In this document: in pieces, positions 25,083 through 33,909 of the stretch
How positions within the stretch are numbered: position 1 is the stretch's first letter
Layout: each line of letters starts with the position of its first letter
NCBI GenBank assembly: GCA_050297015.1
Contig: JBNKRZ010000032.1
Location: 4,852-68,851 of the forward strand
DNA: 64,000 bases
Direction of reading: 5' to 3'
From: JACKJA01 sp050297015
GTDB taxonomy: Bacteria; Pseudomonadota; Alphaproteobacteria; Micavibrionales; Micavibrionaceae
The notes under the pieces: generated by a model
What the model saw: the letters and a program-made list of their open reading frames with translations, nothing else
Database searches by the model: none
Told to the model about the DNA's origin: nothing
Program-made: the position numbers and the translations under genes

Positions 25083-26801
25083 TTAACGGCGCAAAGCATG
25101 CAAACGGTTATAAATCGTATCGCGCGGCAATGAGCGCCCTTTACCGTAAACTATATCGGTTTCCAAAGCCTGTTCATAATATTTAACAGCATTCTCTTTA
25201 TCGCCGGCACGGTCAGCTAAAATAGCCATATTAAAGTAATGCTGCGGATTATTCGGCTCAAGAGACAACGCCATCCCCATGTAACGAATAGCCTCATCCA
25301 TATTACCCATATCACCTTGCGTCACGGCAATTTGCGCCAAAAGTGGCGCATTATCAGGAAAACGATCTTTCATATCCAAAAGGCGACGCAGAGCCACAGA
25401 AGGATATTCCTGCCGTAAAAGCCCCATCATGTTCACCATCGCATCGGCATTATCGGGATCAACATCCAGGACCCCTTCATAGGCATCCAGCGCCGAAGCT
25501 GTCCGCCCCGTATTTTGAAGAGCAACCGCCCGCCCCATCAAAACCCGCATATCACGAGGGTTTTTGGTATAGAGACGCTCAAACATCTCAGCCGCGGCAT
25601 CATAGCGTTCCAACTTCAAAGCCCGGTTTGCAGAAACCAGCAACGATTCCCAATCTCCTGATTCATGTGCGGTATGAACCGTCACCCACGTCGAAGCCGG
25701 CTCATTACGCGGATCGACCTTACGCGGTCCTGTCGCCGTTGAAAGCGCTGAGCCTGTTGTATTTACGGAATCATAGTAAACATTTACTTCCTCAGGCTTT
25801 TCCGCTGTCATCGAAACAGTTTTGTTAGAAACCCCCGCCACTTGCTCCGGCAAAGGCGAAGAGGGAATATCCAGCGCCGCATCAGTAGCGACAGACGGAA
25901 CATCAAACATATCATCCGGCACGTCATCCAAAACCGGAGGTGCAACATCAACAACAGGAGCAACCATTTCCGTTACATCTGACACGGGCAAGAGATCATC
26001 TTCCGACAGCTCATTTTCTGAAACAAGCGCAGGCACATCATCATCCGAATCAGCAGCAGACTCCAGCGGAGCAGAGGAATCTTCTTCATCCAGCTCCAGC
26101 GTCTCCTTTGCCTCATCTGACACAGGCAACTCTTCAACAGGCTCATCCAAAGAGGATGCGGGTATTTCCGGTGCAAGAGCACCCGCCGCCGTTTCAGCAT
26201 CTAGAATCTCTGCGCCCTCTTCCGGCAAGCGCGGCACCGGGTTTTGATTCGCATGCGGTTGCGGGATATCCCCTATATCAGCAAGCACCTCTTCCTCAGA
26301 AGAAGGGGCCGCAACCATATCATTATCCATTACAGGAAAAGGCTCAGAAGATGGCGCGGACTGAGACTGCGCATAAAGAGGCGTACTCGATACCGATTCA
26401 CCATTCAAAACACCGGATTGTGCAAGGAAGCCCCCTAAAGCAACGCCGGCAACAATAACAGCTCCGCCAATCATCCATGTTTTTGTTTTCCCACCCTTCG
26501 CCTTAGGAGCAGAGGATACACTCACGAAATCATCGCCTTCGTCGCTTTCGTATTCATCATCAAAGGCCGTCAGAGAATCGTCGTCATCAAGATCAATATC
26601 ATCATCATCAATCTCTATAGCCTCCAACGCAGGCGCAAGAACGCTTTCATCAGAAACCTCTTCCTCCACATCCGAAGAAGAAGCCGTCAGCTCCTCATCC
26701 ACTGGCTCCTTAGCGAGAGAAGGCGTTACGTCGAAATCATCATCAATCTCCAAATCTATAATTTCTTCATTTTGATCCGGCTTGTCGGTATCAGATGTCA
26801 T
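25083..26801 (-). CDS. Acidic TPR protein of the pilus locus (MshN-like architecture)
   Basis: A 572-residue bitopic protein. Residues 1-140 are very acidic (runs of Asp and Glu), then one transmembrane helix (WMIGGAVIVAGVALGGFLA) leads to a Pro/Glu/Ser-rich periplasmic linker of about 200 residues and four to five tetratricopeptide repeats at the end (YDAAAEMFERLYTKNPRDM type). I start it at the ATG at 26801, which has AAGGA 9 bp upstream; longer in-frame starts lack this. A cytoplasmic tail, one helix and periplasmic TPRs resemble MshN of the MSHA pilus, but the similarity is architectural only. Confidence 0.75.
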   Translation of the reverse strand: MTSDTDKPDQNEEIIDLEIDDDFDVTPSLAKEPVDEELTASSSDVEEEVSDESVLAPALEAIEIDDDDIDLDDDDSLTAFDDEYESDEGDDFVSVSSAPKAKGGKTKTWMIGGAVIVAGVALGGFLAQSGVLNGESVSSTPLYAQSQSAPSSEPFPVMDNDMVAAPSSEEEVLADIGDIPQPHANQNPVPRLPEEGAEILDAETAAGALAPEIPASSLDEPVEELPVSDEAKETLELDEEDSSAPLESAADSDDDVPALVSENELSEDDLLPVSDVTEMVAPVVDVAPPVLDDVPDDMFDVPSVATDAALDIPSSPLPEQVAGVSNKTVSMTAEKPEEVNVYYDSVNTTGSALSTATGPRKVDPRNEPASTWVTVHTAHESGDWESLLVSANRALKLERYDAAAEMFERLYTKNPRDMRVLMGRAVALQNTGRTASALDAYEGVLDVDPDNADAMVNMMGLLRQEYPSVALRRLLDMKDRFPDNAPLLAQIAVTQGDMGNMDEAIRYMGMALSLEPNNPQHYFNMAILADRAGDKENAVKYYEQALETDIVYGKGRSLPRDTIYNRLHALRR

Positions 26802-26930
26802 GATTTTCATTCCTTGTTCTCTAAAGATAGGACTTGCCAGCAACATAGAATGGCAAGTCATGTGATTCTAAGGCTCTCGTTACTGTTTCACAAGCTTTCT
26901 TTTCAGGATAGGCACCGAAAAATGGCTGTT

Positions 26931-27671
26931 TTAAGCCGCTTTTTCATTCTCAATAATATTAAGGAAAGCCCGTTCAAGACTATTTTCGCTCTTCATCTCT
27001 TTCAGACCCGCGGGAGTCCCTTCATATGCTAGAATGCCGCCATGCAAAACACCGATGCGCTCACATATTTCATCCATATCCGCTAGAATATGAGAACTTA
27101 TAAAAAAGGTGCGCCCCTCCCCTTTTAGCTTTTTCAGCACTATTTTTACATGGGCCCGTGCCTGAGGATCAAGACCGCTCATAGGCTCATCTAAAATGAG
27201 AAGCGGACACCCCGTCATAAATGTCGCGAGCAACCCCAGCTTTTGCTTCATCCCTTTGGAATAAGTATGAACACGATTATCAAGCACATCAGATGCCAAA
27301 GCCAAAGCCAAAGCCATTTCATCAACGGCAACATCATCCGGCACAGCGCCATACAAAGAGCAAGAAAACCGAATAAACTCTCGTCCATTCAAAAAAGAGG
27401 GGGGATCAAAACGTTCCGGCAAATAAGCAACCATACGCTTGCGCTCTAAAGCGCCACGGTCCTCTCCCGTGATAAAAACACACCCGGCATGAGATGTGCG
27501 CAGGCCCAAAATCGTTTTAATAAGCGTTGTCTTCCCCGCACCATTCAAGCCGATCAAACCATAGGTTTCACCGGCCTCTACATTTAAAGAAACAGAATCC
27601 AGAACTTTTTTGTTGCCGTAAGAAACATCAACCTGACGTACGGATAGTACAGGTATTTTGTCCACATCCAT
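26931..27671 (-). CDS. ABC transporter ATP-binding protein in the pilus locus
   Basis: A 246-residue ABC ATPase with Walker A GLNGAGKTTLIK, Q-loop region YLPERFDPPSF, signature YSKGMKQKLGL, Walker B LLILDEPMSGLDP and the H-loop SSHILADMDE. It is of the ABC-2/CcmA-like class that pairs with permeases such as the one at 19065-19823. I choose the ATG at 27671, preceded by AAGGGA; the ATG at 27692 has no ribosome-binding site. It sits directly after the PilP-like gene, so the transporter is transcribed with the pilus machine, as is PilH in Myxococcus. Confidence 0.85.
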   Translation of the reverse strand: MDVDKIPVLSVRQVDVSYGNKKVLDSVSLNVEAGETYGLIGLNGAGKTTLIKTILGLRTSHAGCVFITGEDRGALERKRMVAYLPERFDPPSFLNGREFIRFSCSLYGAVPDDVAVDEMALALALASDVLDNRVHTYSKGMKQKLGLLATFMTGCPLLILDEPMSGLDPQARAHVKIVLKKLKGEGRTFFISSHILADMDEICERIGVLHGGILAYEGTPAGLKEMKSENSLERAFLNIIENEKAA

Positions 27672-27695
27672 AAGCTTTCCCTTCACATTCATGCT

Positions 27696-28331
27696 TTAAA
27701 GGGTGCCCGGCAGGAACATCCGGCTATCCAGATTAAAACGTTGATGCGGACGGATACGCACCGGATAGATCAAATTATTGTACGCATCAAACCACTTCAA
27801 ATCCACCCGATCTTGGGAAACACGAATATCAATAACTTGCTCCGGCAAGGCATTTGGCGTCAAGCGTTGACCATTGAGCCAAACAATCCAATCATTCTGT
27901 TTGATGTAAACAATCCCCCCTAACGCCAACTCACGAATACCGCGCGGACGTTCTTCCTTTGGAATATCCTGCATATCGACTTGAGAGAGAAGCTCGTCAT
28001 CCGAAACAGGACGTGAGAAGAAACCGATTTTCGCTTCCTTAAGCAAAGTATACTGCCAGTCAGTAAAAAACAGAGATGATTGAATAGAATCGGGATTAAT
28101 CTTAGGCTGCCGCACGCGAAGACGACGCGCCAACATTTCATCTACGCCCAAATAACTATCGGCAACGGCATCATTAAGCGCCACACCACCATCATCATCG
28201 GACAAGACCTCCGCCGCCACAGGCTCTTGCTCCTGCGCCTGTACAGAAGAAGAAACGCTTGGCAAAAGTGCAAGCACGCCCAGCAGAATCAAAGTAAAAC
28301 GCAAACGAGAATCAAAATAAAAATGACGCAC
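27696..28331 (-). CDS. Exported pilus assembly protein, PilP/GspC-like
   Basis: A 211-residue protein with an N-terminal signal or anchor (RFTLILLGVLALLPSVSSSVQA, residues about 11-32) and a C-terminal beta domain with GGIVYIKQNDWIVWLNGQRL and PVRIRPHQRF. That domain resembles the HR/PilP-type domain of GspC, PilP and MshK, which links the inner-membrane platform to the secretin. It starts with GTG after GGGGGGAG, 2 bp after the PilO-like gene. The similarity is too low to name it firmly. Confidence 0.7.
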   Translation of the reverse strand: MRHFYFDSRLRFTLILLGVLALLPSVSSSVQAQEQEPVAAEVLSDDDGGVALNDAVADSYLGVDEMLARRLRVRQPKINPDSIQSSLFFTDWQYTLLKEAKIGFFSRPVSDDELLSQVDMQDIPKEERPRGIRELALGGIVYIKQNDWIVWLNGQRLTPNALPEQVIDIRVSQDRVDLKWFDAYNNLIYPVRIRPHQRFNLDSRMFLPGTL

Positions 28332-28333
28332 GA

Positions 28334-28987
28334 TTATCTCCCCCCTTTATCAAAAGCGGCACCTTGCACCTGCTCTTTGGAGGCCAATGTTTTCCATGAA
28401 AAAACAACAGTTCCCTTTACAAGGGCCAAACGTTTCCCAGCCCCAATATGACGTAAAGTTGCCTGATTCACATCCATCTGACGATTTATAGTCAAGGAGT
28501 CAATTGACGTACAGCCGGGAAAGGCATTTTCAATCCAATAAACAAACTTATAAATGTCAAAATCATCAATCGCTTGAATATCAACAGTCACCCGACTATC
28601 CAAAGTCACATAGCCCGCATCGGACACCTCAGAATTCTCAGACACTTCCGCCCGGTCAAACTTATATTTCACTTCCTGCACCCGGGATTTTTGCTGAATC
28701 TCATCCATCGTTTTTTGCGCTAATATACGGCCCTGATCGTTAAAGAAGCCCGCCGCTTTCAAAGCCGCAAAACGCCCTTTAAGTTCTTCAATGGCAGAAA
28801 ACTCCTGTCGCATTTGCTCCACCTCACTGTTTTTCTGAGCAACTTGCGCACGCACACTGCGCAGATGGGACTCTGCTTTTAAATTTTGCGGTTCAAAATA
28901 CATATACACCGCCGCGCCCAATGCGGCATTCACAGCGAGTAAAATTAAGAAAGTCACAACACGACGCATACCTATGAGTTCAATCAT
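28334..28987 (-). CDS. PilO-like pilus assembly protein (MshJ-type position)
   Basis: A 217-residue bitopic inner-membrane protein. One helix near the N-terminus (VVTFLILLAVNAALGAAVYMYF) is followed by a coiled-coil segment (residues about 35-70) and a small alpha/beta domain (VDIQAIDDFDIYKFVYWIENA) like those of PilO, GspM and MshJ. It overlaps the PilM/PilN fusion gene upstream by 4 bp. PilO partners PilN in the alignment complex that stabilises the pilus base. Confidence 0.72.
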   Translation of the reverse strand: MIELIGMRRVVTFLILLAVNAALGAAVYMYFEPQNLKAESHLRSVRAQVAQKNSEVEQMRQEFSAIEELKGRFAALKAAGFFNDQGRILAQKTMDEIQQKSRVQEVKYKFDRAEVSENSEVSDAGYVTLDSRVTVDIQAIDDFDIYKFVYWIENAFPGCTSIDSLTINRQMDVNQATLRHIGAGKRLALVKGTVVFSWKTLASKEQVQGAAFDKGGR

Positions 28988-30591
28988 TGAACGTCTCCCG
29001 TAATTTGTATCTCGGCCACATAATCCTCCTTGGCGACATCCTTCGCAGAGACACCAGACGCACCAGAGAATTGAGCGCTATAATCCAAACCGATCAAATT
29101 GCGTTTTATCGTCACCTCATAATCCGGGAAAGCTTTTTGCAAACGCGCACTCAGCTCTTTAACTTCCTGCACCCCTTTTTCCAAATCAACTGTTTGAGGA
29201 AACGTCATTTTGAAAAGAGCCTCAAATGTAGATTTTTTCTCCTCTGTAGAGTCAGCGCCATAGCCATAAGGATCAACAACCTTCGGGGGAGTATGCTTAT
29301 TCAGCGCAAAGGAATCTAGACGCACCTCCCCCCCCAAAGCCTCCGTCGCGCTCTTAACAAAAGGCAATATTTTCATACGGCCTTTTTCAAAGGAATCATA
29401 AGCCCCCAACGTTCCCCGGATAAGCTCAATATCCAAACCTTGCCCTTCCATACGGGCAATCTCTTCACGATAAGAAGCCTCCGCACGCACCAGATGACTT
29501 TGCTGAACACCGACATCCTCCTGCGCAGCAAATAAAGCCTGTGACTGCTGAAACAATTGCCAAGCAAGATAACCCGCGCCGAGGACAAAAAGCAGGAACA
29601 AAAATGAAACCGCTTGGCGCATCTGCGCGACCTTATCCAAACGCTGCAAAGACATCGGCAACGTAAATTTGGTTTTACGCCCGGCCCAAGCAACATGAAG
29701 GCCATCAGCATAACGGGGGGAATCCTGAACGCCTAAGGGAACCCCAACAAACTGCGCCAACTGATTCACAGTATAAGACGTATAATTGCATGGAATGTCG
29801 ATCAAGGTCTCCAAGACATCACCGGCTTGGGGATGGGCAACCACAACCACATTAATCCCATCATCGGAAGAAAAGCCAAAACGAGAAAGATAACTGAGCG
29901 TTGCCTTAAACTCCTGAAACACTTCCCGCGCCCAGCCCTCATGATCGGAATCCGTATCAATCACAGGCGTCATACGAGTCATCGCCAGTTGACCATCACG
30001 AATAATAACCTGGCGCATTCCACCATTTCGATGCTGCCCCATAAAAACGGTCCAGCGAGGCGTTTTCTTCTTCTTTCCGGCCTGCCTCGATGCAATCGCC
30101 TGAACAAGATCAGCAGATTCCACCGGCAACAGGAAAAGACCGGCAATCGATGACATTGAAAGCGTAACGGCCTCAATCGCCTTCGACACCGTTTCAGAGA
30201 GAGGAATCGCAGCAAAGAGATACGTCCCCTTCTTAGCCAAAGGAGAATCAGAACCCGGCGCCCTTTTTACAGGAAGAGCGCCACGCACGGGATAATTCGG
30301 AAAAGCCACCTGCAATTTACGTCGCAGAACATTGGCCTTATCCATCACGCCGACATTCGGCATGCGTTGCCCGCCCTTAAAGTGCTGGTCAGTCGCGTCA
30401 TTCAGAATGACAACCGACTTCCCTTTACAATCCTTTCGGAGCAATTCCGCAATAAGCGTCTCAATCTTTTCCCTCTCCCACGGCACAATATCAACAAGAC
30501 GGCACGCCCGCGCCGTTACATCGTACACGCACAAAGCATCATCCGTCACAAGCAAAACGGCACGGGATGGGGATAAAAAAGAAAGCGCCAT
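28984..30591 (-). CDS. PilM-PilN fusion protein (GspL/MshI-like)
   Basis: A 535-residue protein joining two functions that are separate genes in most type IV pilus systems. Residues 1-about 320 are a cytoplasmic actin/FtsA-like PilM domain (NVGVMDKANVLRRKLQ, PRWTVFMGQHRNGGMRQVIIRDGQ). One transmembrane helix follows (AVSFLFLLFVLGAGYLAWQLF, about 325-345). The rest is a periplasmic PilN-like domain with coiled coil (VGVQQSHLVRAEASYREEI). This cytoplasmic-TM-periplasmic layout is shared with GspL of type II secretion and with MshI. It lies between the platform gene and the PilO-like gene, as expected for an alignment complex. Confidence 0.78.
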   Translation of the reverse strand: MALSFLSPSRAVLLVTDDALCVYDVTARACRLVDIVPWEREKIETLIAELLRKDCKGKSVVILNDATDQHFKGGQRMPNVGVMDKANVLRRKLQVAFPNYPVRGALPVKRAPGSDSPLAKKGTYLFAAIPLSETVSKAIEAVTLSMSSIAGLFLLPVESADLVQAIASRQAGKKKKTPRWTVFMGQHRNGGMRQVIIRDGQLAMTRMTPVIDTDSDHEGWAREVFQEFKATLSYLSRFGFSSDDGINVVVVAHPQAGDVLETLIDIPCNYTSYTVNQLAQFVGVPLGVQDSPRYADGLHVAWAGRKTKFTLPMSLQRLDKVAQMRQAVSFLFLLFVLGAGYLAWQLFQQSQALFAAQEDVGVQQSHLVRAEASYREEIARMEGQGLDIELIRGTLGAYDSFEKGRMKILPFVKSATEALGGEVRLDSFALNKHTPPKVVDPYGYGADSTEEKKSTFEALFKMTFPQTVDLEKGVQEVKELSARLQKAFPDYEVTIKRNLIGLDYSAQFSGASGVSAKDVAKEDYVAEIQITGDVQ

Positions 30592-30629
30592 ATCAAACTG
30601 AAACCCTATTGATTGTTAATTTTGGCATC

Positions 30630-31880
30630 CTAAAACCCTATATTCTCGAAACTGGAATAAATCGGCCCAAACACCGCAAGAGCGATCCACGCTATCATAC
30701 CCCCAAGCACCATGGTAAGGAAAGGCTCAATCATAGATATCAACCCCTGAATAGCCTCATCCACATCTTTCGTATAAAATTCAGACACTTGCTCCAGAAC
30801 AGGTGTCAAGTTCCCGGATTCTTCCCCCACCTTCAAAATGCGAACGACCATACTAGGGAACTCTCCCGTTTCATTGAAAGCCGTCGATAGCGGCGCACCC
30901 GTCTGCACGCGCTCATACACCACGTCAAGCGCCTCAGCCAAAGCCAGATTAGCAACAGTGCCACGGGCAGAATCAAGACTTTTCAGAATATCAATTCCAC
31001 TGGCAAACAAAGCGCCAAACGTCTGAGCAAAACGCGCAATATTAATTTTTCGGATCAAGGGACCGGCAATCGGAACGCTCAACGCAATCGTATCAAAGCG
31101 ATACGCCATATCATCCGACAGCGTTCGAATAGCTTTTAAAATAAAGAACAAAACAACAGGGGCTAAGAGCAACAACATACCACCAGATACAGGAAACCCC
31201 AGCAAACTAAACACCGGATCGGCGAAAAAGTCGGACGTATTCATCAACCACTGCGTATACCAAGGTATCGCTTGATCTATATTCTCAATAAAGCCGACGA
31301 TATCGGGAACGACATGCCCCATCATCACATATATCGTTATCAAAATAACCACAACAAGGATCATCGGATAGCGCGTCGCCTTACGCACTTTGGCCTGCAT
31401 CTCATCAATCCATTTCAGGAAGTGAATCAGATGAAGATAAACCGATGTTAAATCACCCGTTTCTTCCCCCGATGCAATAAGAGAAACATAAAGCGGCTTA
31501 AAAACTTTCGGGTGAAGAGCCATCGCCTCCGACAACGCAGCCCCTTCCGAAACATCCCGGCAAATCTCCGCCATAATATCGCGCAAACCGTCATGGTCCG
31601 TTGCATCACGGATATCCGCCAAAGCATCCAACAAAGAAACCCCGGCACCCTGCATTTGTTCCAGATGCATAAAAAGCTGTATCAAATCACGGACAGTGAC
31701 TTTCTTTGTTAAAGCCAGTCCTCCCAGAGCACCCTTCTTTTTAACCAAAGGTGCACATTGGAGAAGCTCCATCCCGGCGCTCTGCAGCTGATTATATAAG
31801 TCGATCTCACTCGCAGCGGAAACAACCCCCCGAACAGGCCGCCCCTTACTATTGATCGCTCTGTACTTATATCGTTCTAT
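30630..31880 (-). CDS. Pilus platform protein, GspF/PilC/MshG family, apparently starting at ATA
   Basis: Inner-membrane platform protein with two copies of the T2SF domain (VRDLIQLFMHLEQMQGAG near residue 60 and FAQTFGALFASGIDIL near 280) and three transmembrane helices. The first ATG (31772) would drop the conserved N-terminus. In the same frame upstream lies YKYRAINSKGRPVRG followed by SAASEIDLYNQLQSAG, the universal start of this family. That stretch has no ATG, GTG or TTG. An ATA at 31880 lies 7 bp after GGAG and gives IERYKYRAINSKG, 416 residues. A stop (TGA) lies eight codons further upstream. I annotate from the ATA; an automatic call would probably give 31772 (380 residues). Confidence 0.85.
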   Translation of the reverse strand: MERYKYRAINSKGRPVRGVVSAASEIDLYNQLQSAGMELLQCAPLVKKKGALGGLALTKKVTVRDLIQLFMHLEQMQGAGVSLLDALADIRDATDHDGLRDIMAEICRDVSEGAALSEAMALHPKVFKPLYVSLIASGEETGDLTSVYLHLIHFLKWIDEMQAKVRKATRYPMILVVVILITIYVMMGHVVPDIVGFIENIDQAIPWYTQWLMNTSDFFADPVFSLLGFPVSGGMLLLLAPVVLFFILKAIRTLSDDMAYRFDTIALSVPIAGPLIRKINIARFAQTFGALFASGIDILKSLDSARGTVANLALAEALDVVYERVQTGAPLSTAFNETGEFPSMVVRILKVGEESGNLTPVLEQVSEFYTKDVDEAIQGLISMIEPFLTMVLGGMIAWIALAVFGPIYSSFENIGF

Positions 31881-31926
31881 TGTTTTTCTCCGAAAGCTTG
31901 CTGGTCACGCAAAAAGAAGAGAACGC

Positions 31927-33774
31927 TTATTTGGAAACACTGACAACCTTGGAAAGAGCTTCAAAGGTTGTTACGCCCTCAAGAATTTTAAGAATGCCAT
32001 CATCAGCCATACTTTTAAAGCCTTTTTCGACAGCTTTATTCTTTAAATCAGCTTTTGAGCCCCCACCAGCAACAATTTCATCGAGATCATCATCAAACAT
32101 TAAAATCTCAACCGCAGCCGTCCGACCTTTGTATCCCTGTCCTTCACAGGAAGGGCAGCCCCCCTGTCGCGCTTTGTAAATCGTAGGCGGATCGTTCGGA
32201 TCAACACCAAGAATTTCACATTCCTGTGCATCCGCCGTATAGGGCACACGGCAATCCGGGCAAACTTTTCGCACCAAACGTTGTGCAAACACAGAGATAA
32301 CAGCCCCGGCAATCATTCCCGGCTTCAGCCCCAAATCAAGCATACGAGGAATAGCGCCAAACGAATCATTGGTGTGCAAGGTCGTGTAAACCTGGTGCCC
32401 TGTCATCGCCGCTTTCAAAGCCATTTCAGCCGTTGTTTTATCTCGGATTTCACCAATAAAGATAATATCGGGGTCTTGCCGCAAAAGTGCCTTAATCCCG
32501 TCGGCAAATTCCAAAACGCCTTCACGCACATGCGTTTGCCGAATCATCGGTAAGGAATACTCTACAGGGTCTTCCAAGGTTTGAATATTAATCTCAACAT
32601 CATTAATCGCATTAAGCATCGAATAGAGAGACGTTGATTTACCACTCCCCGTTGGGCCCGTCACAATAATAATCCCTTCCGGCCGTGTCTGGGATTTCTT
32701 GATATTGCTTAAATTCAACTCACTAAAGCCCAGCGCTTCCAAAGGCAAGATACTGGCGCTCTGGTCTAAAACCCGCAAAACAATATTCTCACCATGGACC
32801 GTCGGCAAAGAGGATACACGGAAATCCGCTTCCCGCCCCCCGATATTCATGTGAAAGCGTCCATCCTGCGGCGTAAGCTTGTCCGCAATATTCATATTGG
32901 AAATAATTTTCAGCCGTTGCGATATCGCCTGCCAGTGCTGTTTGTGAAGTATCTGTGCCGTGTAGAGAACACCGTCCTTACGGTAACGTAAGCGCACAAA
33001 GTTTTCCTCCGGCTCAAAGTGCAAATCGGATGCCCCTACTTTCACAGCCTCAAACACAAGAGCATTCACAAGGCGGACAATCGGGTGCGTGTAAGCCTCC
33101 TCCTCCGCAAGTTTGGAAACATCAGCGGAATCACCACCCTCCTCCAGCTCTTTCAAAATACCGCTAATACTGCTCGCATAGCCATAAGCCGCATCAATAG
33201 CCTCCGACAAGACGGAAGGCGTTGTCACCAAAGGCGTAAGAGCCAAATGTTTAGGGATAAATTGGCGCAACGTATCGGTTGCCACAACGTCATAAGGGTC
33301 CGCCATAACGACCAACGCTTCTTTATCCGTCACAGAAACGGGAAGGACCTGCAATTTAACAGCTGTTGCTTTATCAACCAACTCCAACGCAGCACTATCG
33401 AGAATTGTCGCTTTCGGATCAAAGACGGAAAACCCGGAAGTCTCGGCCAAAAAGTTCGTTAGGGTTTCCTGAGTGATAAAACCCAGATCAACCAGAACCT
33501 CTCCCAAGAGCTTTCCGCTAACCTTCTTTTCTTGAAGCGCAACATTCAGCTGATCCGGGGTAATCAGACCGCGCTCAACGAGACGATCGCCGATCCGTCC
33601 GCTACCATCACCAGCCGCTGTCTGCGCGCCCCCTGCGCCATAAGCCTCCGCCACGCCGCGGCCCGTCGGCACCAGCGTTTTCGTTTCAGGCACCTTCGCG
33701 CCAGAATCGGAAGCTGCAGCACCTACCGGCTGTACAGCTCTTTGTTCGGGTGAATTTTCAGCCCCGTCAGTCAT
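31927..33774 (-). CDS. Pilus extension ATPase, PilB/MshE/GspE-like
   Basis: A 615-residue AAA-type ATPase that drives pilus assembly. The N-terminal half has two MshEN/GspE-N domains (IGDRLVERGLITPDQLNVAL and the FITQETLTNFLAETSGF helix), which in MshE bind cyclic di-GMP, so that input is possible here. The motor half has Walker A GPTGSGKSTSLYSM, the Asp-box EDPVEYSLP, Walker B DIIFIGEIRDKTTAE, and the zinc CxxC pairs CPDC and CPSC. It is the first gene of the leftward pilus operon; the 135 bp before it (33775-33909) should hold the promoter. Confidence 0.92.
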   Translation of the reverse strand: MTDGAENSPEQRAVQPVGAAASDSGAKVPETKTLVPTGRGVAEAYGAGGAQTAAGDGSGRIGDRLVERGLITPDQLNVALQEKKVSGKLLGEVLVDLGFITQETLTNFLAETSGFSVFDPKATILDSAALELVDKATAVKLQVLPVSVTDKEALVVMADPYDVVATDTLRQFIPKHLALTPLVTTPSVLSEAIDAAYGYASSISGILKELEEGGDSADVSKLAEEEAYTHPIVRLVNALVFEAVKVGASDLHFEPEENFVRLRYRKDGVLYTAQILHKQHWQAISQRLKIISNMNIADKLTPQDGRFHMNIGGREADFRVSSLPTVHGENIVLRVLDQSASILPLEALGFSELNLSNIKKSQTRPEGIIIVTGPTGSGKSTSLYSMLNAINDVEINIQTLEDPVEYSLPMIRQTHVREGVLEFADGIKALLRQDPDIIFIGEIRDKTTAEMALKAAMTGHQVYTTLHTNDSFGAIPRMLDLGLKPGMIAGAVISVFAQRLVRKVCPDCRVPYTADAQECEILGVDPNDPPTIYKARQGGCPSCEGQGYKGRTAAVEILMFDDDLDEIVAGGGSKADLKNKAVEKGFKSMADDGILKILEGVTTFEALSKVVSVSK

Positions 33775-33909
33775 TGATCTAATCCTTAAATCCGTTTTAT
33801 GCGTTTATTACAGCTAAAAAACTTCAGAACACAAAGTTTATGATACTAGAATTAAAGTAAAAATCTAAAAAAAAGAATAATTCATTATGAAAACAAGAGG
33901 TGCACCCCC

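Noticed and set aside
16254..33774. The locus considered as a type II secretion system.
   Set aside because: The presence of PilT and PilU retraction ATPases and a single major-type pilin, and the absence of GspD-linked minor pseudopilins, fit a pilus better.
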